Under the pieces are notes generated by a model. It searched no databases, had not been told where the DNA came from, and saw only the letters and a program-made list of their open reading frames with translations. Positions 52,437-60,497 of a stretch of 64,000 nt of DNA are shown here, piece after piece (the stretch's first letter is position 1; the number at the start of each line of letters is the position of its first letter). This DNA comes from Thalassotalea_H sp040779345. GTDB lineage: Bacteria > Pseudomonadota > Gammaproteobacteria > Enterobacterales > Alteromonadaceae. The translations under genes were made by a program, and so were the position numbers. The DNA lies in assembly GCA_040779345.1 (NCBI GenBank), contig JBFONU010000001.1:248001-312000 (forward strand), in the 5' to 3' direction.

Positions 52437-52581
52437 TTAGTTCAATATTTGGAGCTAATAGTCAGTCGCTTGAGACGAACTCTATTATCAGCTTTATTTT
52501 TGCAAATAAAGTAATGGATAGTGGGAGATGGGCTATTAGTCATAGGTATCATTGCCCTTAACAGCATATGCTTAATCATAT

Positions 52582-52656
52582 TGGCGTCCCCTACAGGAAT
52601 CGAACCTGTATCTAAGACTTAGGAGGTCCTTGTTTTATCCATTAAACTAAGGGGAC
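52582..52656 (-). tRNA. tRNA-Arg (anticodon CCT)
   Basis: All four arms fold on the minus strand: acceptor GTCCCCT/AGGGGAC, D-arm with GTTTAATGGATAAAAC, anticodon stem AGGAC/GTCTT around loop CTCCTAA (anticodon CCT, reads AGG), T-arm ACAGG-TTCGAAT-CCTGT. The discriminator is G and the 3' CCA is encoded (52582-52584). Total 75 bases with CCA. It lies between the small peptide gene and flgT; no integrase or repeated att-like sequence is near it. Confidence 0.96.
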
Positions 52657-52713
52657 TAAGTCTTTGTATATTAACAAAAGAGTATTAGCTGTAAAGGATA
52701 AGGCCAATTTATT

Positions 52714-53874
52714 TTAATACCTAACGGCAATATCTTGCAGTTGAATATTATCCAGCACCTCACCTTCCAAAGTGATTGCCGTTGAACTTTGCTCTGAGAC
52801 TTGAATAATTTTTACGGTAAATGGGCTGACATTAAATCCAGCGTAGGTTTTTCCAGCATCAGAGACAAAATTTTTCACGTGCAGTAATGAAAACTCATCA
52901 CCTTTTTTAACACCATGGCGATTACCTAAATTGATCATAATTTCATTGCCTGATACTTTGACTATTTTTCCTCTTGTTGGCTGACACATCATATTGTCAT
53001 CAATATCCGTAATCACTTCATTAAGGGTTTGGTTTATTATACTGCCATACTGGCTGTGCCAAAAAGTATTGGAATTCACATCCACCTGAGCGCGCTTGGT
53101 AAAATCCCAAGGGGCAGAGTTTTGATACGATTTATTAAATACTAATTCACCATTGCTGCCATTATAAATGTATACACTGAAATTAAAATGACGGTTATAG
53201 ATGTCTTCTTGCCAGAATTGCCAGCTATTATTTTCTTCACCGGCAAATGAAATATCCTCAATTTCTGAAAATAGTACATATTGGCTATCACTTATGTCAG
53301 CTAATGACATTGTGATGTTTTTGAGTTTTTCGGCTTGTAAACTATTGTTATATCGTGAGAACTCAGCACTATTTTTTAAAACAAGGTTGGTATCTAAATA
53401 TAAACCGTCGTGCTTGATTTTATGTGCTAGTTTTTTAACCAAAATTTTATCAAGCTGATAAATACCGCCAATGTTAGCTTGTTCTCGAAACTTAATATGA
53501 CTTTTAGTCAGCAATAGAGACTTGCGATAATCAGCAGAGAAACACTGATTTTTTTGTGGAAATATATCCGCCCTAATGGTTACAGTGACGATATTATTAC
53601 TGTAGTTTTCATCAATTAATTCAAACGAATTCACATTTCCACTTGCTCTAATATTGATTTCATCTTGGGTTAATAATCCATTAACGACTTGCTGAACACT
53701 AGACACTGAGGCTCCTGCGACTAACAATGCTTTTTTTAAGGCATTTTCAATCGCCTTGGTTCTAGCGGTATGATTATCACTATTGATGAAGGCATGACCT
53801 TTAGCTTCATACCATTGTGCGTAAGTTGGTAAACTTAAAAATGCTATGAATAAAATAAAAACTAAGCCGCGCAT
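52714..53874 (-). CDS. flgT: flagellar H-ring protein FlgT
   Basis: Periplasmic component of the H ring that surrounds the basal body in Vibrio-type sodium-driven polar flagella and supports stator assembly. It has 386 residues with a signal peptide (RGLVFILFIAFLSLPTYA, cleavage before QW). The N-terminal domain starts WYEAKGHAFINSDN and includes ARTKAIENALKKALLVAG; the middle domain has a TolB-like fold and the C-terminal domain (about 300-386) carries GNRHGVKKGDEFSLLHV. It is divergent from flgOP, as in Vibrio and Shewanella. Confidence 0.94.
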   Translation of the reverse strand: MRGLVFILFIAFLSLPTYAQWYEAKGHAFINSDNHTARTKAIENALKKALLVAGASVSSVQQVVNGLLTQDEINIRASGNVNSFELIDENYSNNIVTVTIRADIFPQKNQCFSADYRKSLLLTKSHIKFREQANIGGIYQLDKILVKKLAHKIKHDGLYLDTNLVLKNSAEFSRYNNSLQAEKLKNITMSLADISDSQYVLFSEIEDISFAGEENNSWQFWQEDIYNRHFNFSVYIYNGSNGELVFNKSYQNSAPWDFTKRAQVDVNSNTFWHSQYGSIINQTLNEVITDIDDNMMCQPTRGKIVKVSGNEIMINLGNRHGVKKGDEFSLLHVKNFVSDAGKTYAGFNVSPFTVKIIQVSEQSSTAITLEGEVLDNIQLQDIAVRY

Positions 53875-54031
53875 ACTTATTCCTACTAATTACGAATTTC
53901 GAGATAAACAGTGTCTTTATCAAAAGGACGAAAACAAACTATTATAAAAGTCTTCGCAAGTAATAATAGACAAGCGAATCAATCTATTCAGATAATGCAT
54001 ATTTTATGCCTACATTATAAGTAATAAATGT

Positions 54032-54047
54032 TGGCGCAGTTTATGCT
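54032..54047 (+). promoter_or_regulatory. sigma-54 -24/-12 element before flgO
   Basis: TGGCGC-AGTTT-ATGCT: GG at -24 and GC at -12 with the exact 5-base core spacing of the sigma-54 consensus TGGCAC-N5-TTGCA. It lies 45 bases before the flgO start. In Vibrio, flgOP belong to the FlrC/sigma-54 class. Confidence 0.6.
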
Positions 54048-54091
54048 TGTGTATAATAAAGAATATCGTGTTGTAATTGAGGGGAAGCCCA

Positions 54092-54742
54092 ATGAAAAAT
54101 TGGCTATATATTTTATTGGTACCGGCATTGGTATCATGCAGTATGATGTCATCAGAAGAAGATGATTTTTATCGGATTTCACATCAACAAAGGAGTGAAA
54201 TTGACAGCTATGACTTACCCAAGCATGCGATTAACGATGTTGTAAAAGGACTTGCTTATCAAATGCTAGAAAGTAGCTCGTTTGTCAATCCACAAACGCC
54301 AATTGCGGTGGCTTCATTTGTTGATTTAAAAGATCTCGAATCAACTAACTGGCTTGGTAATCAACTGTCAGAGAACTTTGTTCATGAATTGCAACGCCAT
54401 GGTTTGATAATTGTGGATTTTAAAACGACAGGGCATATTCGAGTCACCAAAGAAGGCGATTATGTATTTAGTCGTGATTGGAAAGAATTACCTGAACGCC
54501 AGATAATTGACTATGTAGTGACCGGCACCATGATGAAACAAGAAGATGGAATTATGGTGAATGCGCGAATGATAGGAATGCAGTCGAGAGTTGTCGTTGC
54601 TACAGCACAGTCATTTATTCCAAACTGGGTTATAGGCGATGAATTGCATCGAAATGAAAATGTTAGAATAAAAGATGGCATGATTTTAAGAAAAACAGAT
54701 ACGCTAACTGATGATGCTCGCGCGGTAGAAATTCATCAATAA
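54092..54742 (+). CDS. flgO: flagellar outer-membrane lipoprotein FlgO
   Basis: Outer-membrane lipoprotein that forms the H ring with FlgP and FlgT. It has 216 residues from the ATG at 54092, which has GAGGGG 9 bases upstream (a TTG 5 codons earlier is in frame but unlikely). The lipobox is ALVSC, so Cys16 is lipidated; the mature part starts SMMSSEEDDFYR. The FlgO domain includes IAVASFVDLKDLESTNWLG and IIDYVVTGTMMKQEDG. It is 13 bases from flgP and probably transcribed from the sigma-54 element at 54032. Confidence 0.93.
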   Translation: MKNWLYILLVPALVSCSMMSSEEDDFYRISHQQRSEIDSYDLPKHAINDVVKGLAYQMLESSSFVNPQTPIAVASFVDLKDLESTNWLGNQLSENFVHELQRHGLIIVDFKTTGHIRVTKEGDYVFSRDWKELPERQIIDYVVTGTMMKQEDGIMVNARMIGMQSRVVVATAQSFIPNWVIGDELHRNENVRIKDGMILRKTDTLTDDARAVEIHQ

Positions 54743-54755
54743 TGAGGGGATTGAT

Positions 54756-55223
54756 ATGATCAACGCATTAAAAAAAGTGGTAATTATTGGGGCTTCAGTA
54801 GTGACCTTAATGGCGTGTAGTTCGGTATATGATAAACATGTGCAATGGCAAACCATCAAACCAGAAACATTTCCTATTATTACTGCAATTGGACAAGCAC
54901 CAATAAGTTTGCAGAACTCGCCTAATAAAACTCAACGCATGTTAATGGCGATAAATGCTTCTAAAATAGCGGCTTATGCTGAATTGGCTGAGCAAGTTTA
55001 TGGGCAACAAGTGAGTAATGATGTCACTATGTCAAATTTACTTATCAATGACCATCAATTAAAGAGCTCAGTACAAGGAGTTATTCGTGGTGCCAAGGTG
55101 ATAAAAAGTTATCCTGTAGGGGATACTTATACCACTGAATTACATTTAGACTTTAAAGATGTTTATGATATCTATATTGCAGCTAGCCGTAATAAGGAAA
55201 TTAAAAAGGTGCGATATTATTAA
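54756..55223 (+). CDS. flgP: flagellar lipoprotein FlgP
   Basis: Outer-membrane lipoprotein of the H ring (LPP20 family), required for motility in Vibrio and Campylobacter. It has 155 residues with a signal ending in the lipobox TLMAC/SS. The LPP20-type domain contains ITAIGQAPISLQNSP, AINASKIAAYAELAEQVYG and VIRGAKVIKSYPVGD. It follows flgO by 13 bases with an AGGGGA ribosome-binding site, and ends at a strong bidirectional terminator. Confidence 0.93.
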   Translation: MINALKKVVIIGASVVTLMACSSVYDKHVQWQTIKPETFPIITAIGQAPISLQNSPNKTQRMLMAINASKIAAYAELAEQVYGQQVSNDVTMSNLLINDHQLKSSVQGVIRGAKVIKSYPVGDTYTTELHLDFKDVYDIYIAASRNKEIKKVRYY

Positions 55224-55254
55224 AATTTGAGTGGATTATTTATATTATCCTAAA

Positions 55255-55287
55255 ACAAAAAACGCCAGCAATTTGCTGGCGTTTTTT
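55255..55287. terminator. bidirectional terminator between flgP and flgN
   Basis: AAAAAACGCCAGC and GCTGGCGTTTTTT with loop AATTT: a perfect stem with A and T runs that serves the converging flgOP and flgMN units. Confidence 0.94.
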
Positions 55288-55313
55288 TCAATAAATTTTG
55301 TTCTACTCTGCGA

Positions 55314-55745
55314 TTAGGCTTTTATGCCTAAACTGCTTAAGCCGCCACTGGCTTTACCTTTATTATCATAGGTCATCGATGATTTATTATGGTTTTGTAA
55401 TAGCGCTGTTTTCATGCGTTCGACGGCAAGTTGAGAGTGTTCGATGATTTGCCCGTTTACGTGGTTTTTTTCTTTACAGCGCGTCAATATCGCTTTTATT
55501 TCATCAAGCTGCTCAGTATACAAACCTTGCGATTTTTCTTGTTTAAATAAAATACTTTGTTCAAATTTTTGATCTAGCGATTGTATATCCAGTAGTAGTT
55601 GGTTTTTTTTCGCTGTAATAGCTATCAACTTTTGAGGGTTTTGCTGCTGCAATATACCCTTTTCATCATCTATTACGATTTCTAACTGTTGTAACTGAAC
55701 CAACTGTTTTTCAATTAAAGATGAATGAGTTGCTTGAATTGACAC
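55314..55745 (-). CDS. flgN: flagellar export chaperone FlgN
   Basis: Cytoplasmic chaperone for the hook-associated proteins FlgK and FlgL. It has 143 residues, starts with GTG (AGG 4 bases upstream, AAGGA further up) and is almost wholly helical with heptad leucines (LIEKQLVQLQQLEIVIDDEK). Sequence conservation is low in this family; the call rests on size, helical pattern, the C-terminal tail (TYDNKGKASGGLSSLG) and position after flgM (40-base gap). Confidence 0.87.
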   Translation of the reverse strand: MSIQATHSSLIEKQLVQLQQLEIVIDDEKGILQQQNPQKLIAITAKKNQLLLDIQSLDQKFEQSILFKQEKSQGLYTEQLDEIKAILTRCKEKNHVNGQIIEHSQLAVERMKTALLQNHNKSSMTYDNKGKASGGLSSLGIKA

Positions 55746-55785
55746 CTATAAGTCCTTGTTAATGCTATTCTTTAGATAAACTAAA

Positions 55786-56100
55786 CTAGGCAAGTTTGAA
55801 TTCAAAACCTGCAATACTCTTTGCTAGTTTCTCGGGATCAATTTTATATTCACCAGAAATAATTGCCTTTTTAAGTTGCTCAACTTTTTTCTGATTGATC
55901 TCTGTCGCATCTTGAGCTTTTTTCTGAAGTTCAGTTAACTGCTTAGCCTGCGGAGTAATTGACACAGAGTCCGCACTGGCTACTTTAGATTGTTTGGCAG
56001 TTACAGCACTTTGAGAAGCTTGCTGCTTAACTTGAGATTGTTGATCGACTTTTTGTTTAACTTGATTGTTGTTTGACAAGTTATTGATATTAATAGCCAT
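55786..56100 (-). CDS. flgM: anti-sigma-28 factor FlgM
   Basis: Small, largely disordered inhibitor of the flagellar sigma factor FliA, exported through the completed hook-basal body. It has 104 residues. The N-terminal half is rich in Gln, Ser and Lys; the C-terminal sigma-binding half has DSVSITPQAKQLTELQKKA and KKAIISGEYKIDPEKLAKSI, the conserved FlgM pattern. A full-match sigma-28 promoter lies at 56141-56167, giving direct feedback. Confidence 0.95.
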   Translation of the reverse strand: MAININNLSNNNQVKQKVDQQSQVKQQASQSAVTAKQSKVASADSVSITPQAKQLTELQKKAQDATEINQKKVEQLKKAIISGEYKIDPEKLAKSIAGFEFKLA

Positions 56101-56140
56101 AATTAATTCCTATTGGCACCTAAACTGTGTTTATATATTG

Positions 56141-56167
56141 TTATCGGCACAAAGCTTAATTTCTTTA
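56141..56167 (-). promoter_or_regulatory. sigma-28 (FliA) promoter of flgM
   Basis: On the minus strand TAAA is followed by exactly 15 bases and then GCCGATAA, a complete match to the flagellar sigma-28 consensus TAAA-N15-GCCGATAA. The -10 box is 40 bases before the flgM ATG. Confidence 0.93.
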
Positions 56168-56174
56168 CTATTTA

Positions 56175-56867
56175 TTATAGATTAATTATCACTTGGTTAA
56201 TAGCTTTTACTTGTGCATTAATTGTTCTACCTGAGCGAATATTTTTAACTTTGACTTGTTCGCCAAACGTTGCGTTTTTAAGGGCAACGCCAGCTGTTTT
56301 AATCATAAAACTATCTGATTTAGCGATGATCGTCACATTTTCATTTTTACAGACAACACAGATTGATTTCTTAGTAATGATTGTTCCTTTTGAAATCGAC
56401 CTTTTAAGCCGAGCACCAATGATAAGCTGTTCGTCTTCAATGACTTCACTTCTTATTTTATGAATTTCACGCCACTCAGTGGTGATATTGCTTTTATCAA
56501 GAATAGACCCTTTACTCATTTTATTCTTGGTTACGAGAACAGGTATTGTTGTAGTAATTTTTACCGGTAGAAATATATGCCATGGTGTTGAACTAAAACA
56601 AGAAATTTTAACATTTACATTCCTACTTGAATAGTTTTCGGGTATATTTGCCGTCAAAGGTATTGAGCAAGGCTTTATTGTTATCCTTGAGTCAATTTTT
56701 GAGGGTGACACGACTAACTTCCCTTTGATGGGCACAGTAGTGTTTTTTTCCACATACTCTTTTGCAAAATTCATTATATAGTCACGATCATAGTTATTTG
56801 CATGTGTGATTGATAATAAACAATCGAAAAATAGTAAAAATGTTATAAATATCTTTAATTTGCTCAT
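56175..56867 (-). CDS. flgA: flagellar basal body P-ring assembly chaperone FlgA
   Basis: Periplasmic chaperone for assembly of the FlgI P ring. It has 230 residues with a signal peptide (LKIFITFLLFFDCLLSITHA). Seen: DYIMNFAKEYVEKNTTVP in the N-terminal domain, the SAF domain with ITTEWREIHKIRSEVIEDEQ and IIGARLKRSISKGTII, and the C-terminal FGEQVKVKNIRSGRTINAQV. Located upstream of flgM on the same strand with a 74-base gap; divergent from cheV. Confidence 0.95.
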   Translation of the reverse strand: MSKLKIFITFLLFFDCLLSITHANNYDRDYIMNFAKEYVEKNTTVPIKGKLVVSPSKIDSRITIKPCSIPLTANIPENYSSRNVNVKISCFSSTPWHIFLPVKITTTIPVLVTKNKMSKGSILDKSNITTEWREIHKIRSEVIEDEQLIIGARLKRSISKGTIITKKSICVVCKNENVTIIAKSDSFMIKTAGVALKNATFGEQVKVKNIRSGRTINAQVKAINQVIINL

Positions 56868-56983
56868 AAATTTTGTAATCTATTACTAGGGAAATTAAAA
56901 TACTCGTCTATGCTTAGTAGAGAGATTGTAAATGCTTCATTAGTGTCAATATTCAGACAGTTAATTTTTATATATTATTTACT

Positions 56984-56999
56984 TTCAAGAACTGTGCCT
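56984..56999 (-). promoter_or_regulatory. possible sigma-54 element before flgA
   Basis: On the minus strand AGGCAC-AGTTC-TTGAA has the -24 GG, a 5-base spacer and TTG, but A replaces C at the -12 GC step. It is 117 bases before flgA. Tentative. Confidence 0.4.
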
Positions 57000-57043
57000 T
57001 TTAGATAAAAATCTATACAGGTTCATTTTTATAAGAGGTTTGT

Positions 57044-57976
57044 ATGGCAGGAATTTTAGACTCGGTTAACCAGCGTACGCAGCTTGTGGGGCAAAACCGA
57101 CTTGAACTTTTACTTTTTAAATTAGTCGGTCCTCAGCGATTTGGAATCAATGTTTTCAAAGTTAGAGAAGTTATGCCTTGTCCTCGTTTAACGTCTTTAC
57201 CTAAACAGGATCAATACATTAAAGGGGTTGCTCATATTCGAGGGCAAACCATTTCGGTGATTGATTTAAGCAAAGCTACTGGTGGTCCTGAAATTATTCC
57301 AGACGAAAACTCTTTTGTTATCATTGCGGAATATAATCGCAGTGTGCAAGGTTTTCTCGTTGCTGGAGTTGAGCGAATTGTCACGTTAAGTTGGCAAGAT
57401 ATTATGCCGCCACCTGAAGGTGCCGGTAAGTCGAGTTATTTAACTGCGGTGACTGAAATCGATAAGCAAATGGTATCTATTTTAGATGTCGAAAAAATTC
57501 TCAATGAAATCAATCCAGTTTCAACTGAGCTAAGTGATGATGTTAGAGATGAGAGTGTCGGTGCAAGTATTGGTGAAAGAGTTATTATGATCGCCGATGA
57601 TTCAACCGTTGCACGTAATCAGGTTAAAAGGGCTTTAGAGCCACTTGGTTTAAAAATGGTCTTAGCAAAAAATGGTCAAGATGCATTAGATCAATTGACA
57701 GCACTCGCCGATGGAACTGACTCTATAGTAGAAAAAGTTGCTTTACTTATTTCCGATATAGAAATGCCAGAAATGGATGGATATACCTTAACGGCTGAAA
57801 TTAAAAGTAATGAATTAATGCGAAAAATGCCAGTGATCCTTCATACTTCATTAAGTGGGGTATTTAATAATGCTATGGTTGAGAAAGTAGGGGCAGAGGA
57901 TTTTATTCCAAAATTTCACCCTGATGAATTGGCCACAGCGGTTAAGAAATGGTTGAAAAAAAGTGAATTATCTTGA
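57044..57976 (+). CDS. cheV: chemotaxis coupling protein CheV
   Basis: Cytoplasmic adaptor that joins chemoreceptors to CheA. It has 310 residues: a CheW-like domain (about 20-165, with FKVREVMPCPRLTSLPKQ and GVAHIRGQTISVIDLSKAT) followed by a response-regulator receiver domain (about 180-305) with VIMIADDSTVARNQV, the phosphoacceptor Asp in LLISDIEMPEMDGYTL, and the Lys of DFIPKFHPDE. An AAGAGG ribosome-binding site precedes the ATG. CheR follows after 34 bases, so the two are likely cotranscribed. Confidence 0.97.
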   Translation: MAGILDSVNQRTQLVGQNRLELLLFKLVGPQRFGINVFKVREVMPCPRLTSLPKQDQYIKGVAHIRGQTISVIDLSKATGGPEIIPDENSFVIIAEYNRSVQGFLVAGVERIVTLSWQDIMPPPEGAGKSSYLTAVTEIDKQMVSILDVEKILNEINPVSTELSDDVRDESVGASIGERVIMIADDSTVARNQVKRALEPLGLKMVLAKNGQDALDQLTALADGTDSIVEKVALLISDIEMPEMDGYTLTAEIKSNELMRKMPVILHTSLSGVFNNAMVEKVGAEDFIPKFHPDELATAVKKWLKKSELS

Positions 57977-58010
57977 GCGAAATAAACCTTTTTAAGTCGG
58001 ATATATTATA

Positions 58011-58841
58011 GTGTCAGCCAGACAACTTGATGATAAGAGTTATCATCAGTTTAGAGAGTTTCTCGAACAACAATGCGGTATCGTTCTCGGTGAGAATAAA
58101 CAGTATCTTGTAAAAAGTCGTCTTGCACCTTTAATGGCTAAATTTAATGTTAGCTCGTTAGGCGATCTTGTTTCTCGAACGTTAAGCCCGACAGAGCGAC
58201 AACTTCGCGCTGCTGTAATTGATGCTATGACCACTAATGAAACATTATGGTTTCGAGATGAGTATCCTTTTGAATTGCTTAAGAGTCGAATATTTCCTTC
58301 CTTTAAGACACAGCGTACGCCTTTGAAAATATGGTCTGCTGCTAGTTCATCGGGACAAGAGCCTTATTCAATTGCGATGTCGTCGCTAGAATATCAACAG
58401 AATAAGCCGGGTAGCCTTTCTGGAAATGTTCAAATTATTGGCACTGATATTTCAAATACGATGTTAGAGCATTGCAAATATGCTCATTATGACTCTTTAG
58501 CTTTATCTCGTGGTTTATCACCAGAACGTAAAAGATTATTTTTTGAAAATGGTGATAATGGTATGTCCAAAGTCAAAGATTCAGTCAAAAAATTGGTGAA
58601 CTTTCGCCAGTTAAATCTATTAGGCAGTTATACGTTAATGGGAAAGTTTGATATTGTTTTTTGCCGTAACGTATTGATTTACTTCGCTCCTGAAATAAAA
58701 AAACAAATTTTGTCACAGATTCACGGCGTGTTAAATCCAGGTGGGTATTTGTTTTTAGGCGCATCTGAATCCCTTTCTGGTTTAAACCAAGACTTTGACA
58801 TGATCCGCTGTAATCCCGGTATTGTTTATCAAAAAAAATAG
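58011..58841 (+). CDS. cheR: chemotaxis protein methyltransferase CheR
   Basis: Methylates glutamates of chemoreceptors with S-adenosylmethionine for adaptation. It has 276 residues and starts with GTG. The helical N-terminal domain is followed by the SAM-binding fold with IWSAASSSGQEPYSIAMS, IIGTDISNTMLEHCKYA and FDIVFCRNVLIYFAPEIKKQ. Arg/Lys-rich N-terminal helix for receptor binding is present. It lies between cheV and flgB, the standard order in Vibrio and Shewanella. Confidence 0.97.
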   Translation: MSARQLDDKSYHQFREFLEQQCGIVLGENKQYLVKSRLAPLMAKFNVSSLGDLVSRTLSPTERQLRAAVIDAMTTNETLWFRDEYPFELLKSRIFPSFKTQRTPLKIWSAASSSGQEPYSIAMSSLEYQQNKPGSLSGNVQIIGTDISNTMLEHCKYAHYDSLALSRGLSPERKRLFFENGDNGMSKVKDSVKKLVNFRQLNLLGSYTLMGKFDIVFCRNVLIYFAPEIKKQILSQIHGVLNPGGYLFLGASESLSGLNQDFDMIRCNPGIVYQKK

Positions 58842-58867
58842 TAAATCCATCCCTTAAAATTACTTAA

Positions 58868-58883
58868 TGGCATAAATATTGAA
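58868..58883 (+). promoter_or_regulatory. sigma-54-like element before flgB
   Basis: TGGCAT-AAATA-TTGAA: -24 half is close to consensus, the spacer is exactly 5 bases, and TTG is present, but A replaces C at the -12 GC. It ends 29 bases before the flgB start, the place expected for the flgB operon promoter. Confidence 0.55.
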
Positions 58884-58912
58884 TGATTACTTTCATTAGA
58901 TTGGAGGTAGTT

Positions 58913-59314
58913 ATGGCTATTAGTTTTGAAAAAGCGTTTGGTATTCATCCTGACAGTTTACAGATCCGAGCAAAAAATGCGGAAGTGATTGCTGGTAATA
59001 TCGCTAATGCCGATACTCCAGGCTATAAAGCAAAGGGGATGGATTTTAAATCTGCTTTGGCTCAAGCGGCAAGTCGGCAACAATCTGGCATGTCTCGCAC
59101 CCATGAAAAACACTTTGATGTTCGCACTGAAATTAACAACGGTGTAGATTATCGTGTTCCAAATCAACCAGATACAGGTGATGGTAATACCGTTGACTCA
59201 CAAGTGGAACGAAACTTGTATCTAGAAAACTCAATGCATTATCAAGCAAGTATTCAATTCTTAAATAGCAAAATTAAAGGATTGAAAAAAGCGATAACTG
59301 GAGGGAAAGCCTAA
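58913..59314 (+). CDS. flgB: flagellar basal body rod protein FlgB
   Basis: Proximal rod protein. It has 133 residues from the ATG at 58913, preceded by GGAGG; an in-frame ATG 30 bases earlier has no ribosome-binding site and gives an atypical start. The rod signature NAEVIAGNIANADTPGYKAK is at about residues 21-40 and the C-terminal helix includes YQASIQFLNSKIKGLKKAI. Its stop overlaps the flgC start (TAATG). Confidence 0.97.
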   Translation: MAISFEKAFGIHPDSLQIRAKNAEVIAGNIANADTPGYKAKGMDFKSALAQAASRQQSGMSRTHEKHFDVRTEINNGVDYRVPNQPDTGDGNTVDSQVERNLYLENSMHYQASIQFLNSKIKGLKKAITGGKA

Positions 59315-59733
59315 TGAGCTTATTTAACGTTTTTGATGTGTCAGGCACGGGCATGAGTGCTCAGTCGGTACGCTTAAATACTACAGCGAGTAATATTGCT
59401 AATGCTGATAGTGTGAGTAGTAGTATTGATAAAACTTATCGTGCTCGCCATCCAGTTTTTGCCGCCGAGATGCAAAAAGCTGCCGCCGGACAAGAAGGGT
59501 CAGTTGGGGTTAAGGTTTTAGGAATTGTTGAAAGTAACAAACCATTAAATGTTGAATATTCACCAGAGCACACTATGGCGGATGCTGATGGGTATATTTA
59601 TAAACCAAACGTAAATGTAATTGAAGAAATGACGAATATGATTTCTGCTTCACGTTCGTATCAAACGAACATTCAACTGGCTGAGTCAGCAAAGAATATG
59701 TTGAACAAAACCATAATGTTAGGTCAACGATAG
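59314..59733 (+). CDS. flgC: flagellar basal body rod protein FlgC
   Basis: Proximal rod protein, 139 residues. It starts SLFNVFDVSGTGMSAQSVRL and carries the rod signature NTTASNIANADSV; the C-terminal half ends with VIEEMTNMISASRSYQTNIQ, the conserved flagellar rod/hook C-terminal helix. The start codon overlaps the flgB stop, so the two are coupled. Confidence 0.97.
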   Translation: MSLFNVFDVSGTGMSAQSVRLNTTASNIANADSVSSSIDKTYRARHPVFAAEMQKAAAGQEGSVGVKVLGIVESNKPLNVEYSPEHTMADADGYIYKPNVNVIEEMTNMISASRSYQTNIQLAESAKNMLNKTIMLGQR

Positions 59734-59752
59734 TTTTTAGTTAGGAGTGATT

Positions 59753-60439
59753 ATGGAATCTGTAACAGGTGGCAGCCCCTTAGAAGGTATGCGCTGGAAG
59801 AAGGAAGAGATAAAGGTTTCTGATGGTAAGCAAGGGATGTTAACGCAAGAAGATTTTTTTGCTTTGTTAACACAAGAGCTTGCTCATCAAGATCCTACAA
59901 AGCCTACTGATAATAATGAAATGATCTCGCAAATGACGGCTTTCTCGACCACTGATGGGGTTTCTCAATTAAATGAGCAGTTTACAAACTTTGCTTCATC
60001 GATGTCATCAAGCCAAGCACTACAAGCCTCATCATTGGTTGGGCGAAGTGTTCTAGTCGATGATAATGTTTTTGGGATGGCAGAAGGTGAGCAAGTTAAG
60101 GGTAAACTGATCACGGATAAACCCGCAAGTAACGTTAATATTTATGTCGAGAATGCTGCGGGTGAAATTATTCAAACAGTACCTGTTGGTGATGTTAAAG
60201 CTGGTGAATTTGGCTTTACCTGGAATGGCATGGGGTCGGATGGAGAGCCAGCTGCGACAGGCGCATATCGTTTTAGAATTGCTGGTTTAGTAGACGGGCA
60301 AGCATCAGAGTTACAAGCTATGACCTATCGTAAAGTCGATAGTGTTACGTTAGCAGGAGCTGGCGGTAAGATTTTATTAAATCTAAATGGGGGAACTTCA
60401 ATGGCATTAACCGATGTTGTAGAAGTTTCAGAAAGTTAA
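59753..60439 (+). CDS. flgD: flagellar hook capping protein FlgD
   Basis: Hook cap that guides assembly of FlgE and is later removed. It has 228 residues from the ATG at 59753, with TAGGAG 6 bases upstream (a GTG 2 codons earlier is in frame). The conserved N-terminal part has LTQEDFFALLTQELAHQDPT and MISQMTAFSTTDGVSQLNEQ; the C-terminal part has the Ig-like and Tudor-like domains with GEFGFTWNGMGSDGEPAATG. It lies between flgC and flgE. Confidence 0.96.
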   Translation: MESVTGGSPLEGMRWKKEEIKVSDGKQGMLTQEDFFALLTQELAHQDPTKPTDNNEMISQMTAFSTTDGVSQLNEQFTNFASSMSSSQALQASSLVGRSVLVDDNVFGMAEGEQVKGKLITDKPASNVNIYVENAAGEIIQTVPVGDVKAGEFGFTWNGMGSDGEPAATGAYRFRIAGLVDGQASELQAMTYRKVDSVTLAGAGGKILLNLNGGTSMALTDVVEVSES

Positions 60440-60497
60440 ATCAAATTTAATAACCTATTTAGGTTAAGTATATAAATTATTTATATGAGGTGAAGTT

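Noticed and set aside
52582..52656. tRNA-Arg as an attachment site of a mobile element
   Set aside because: No integrase, no repeat of the tRNA 3' end and no change in gene character on either side within the window.
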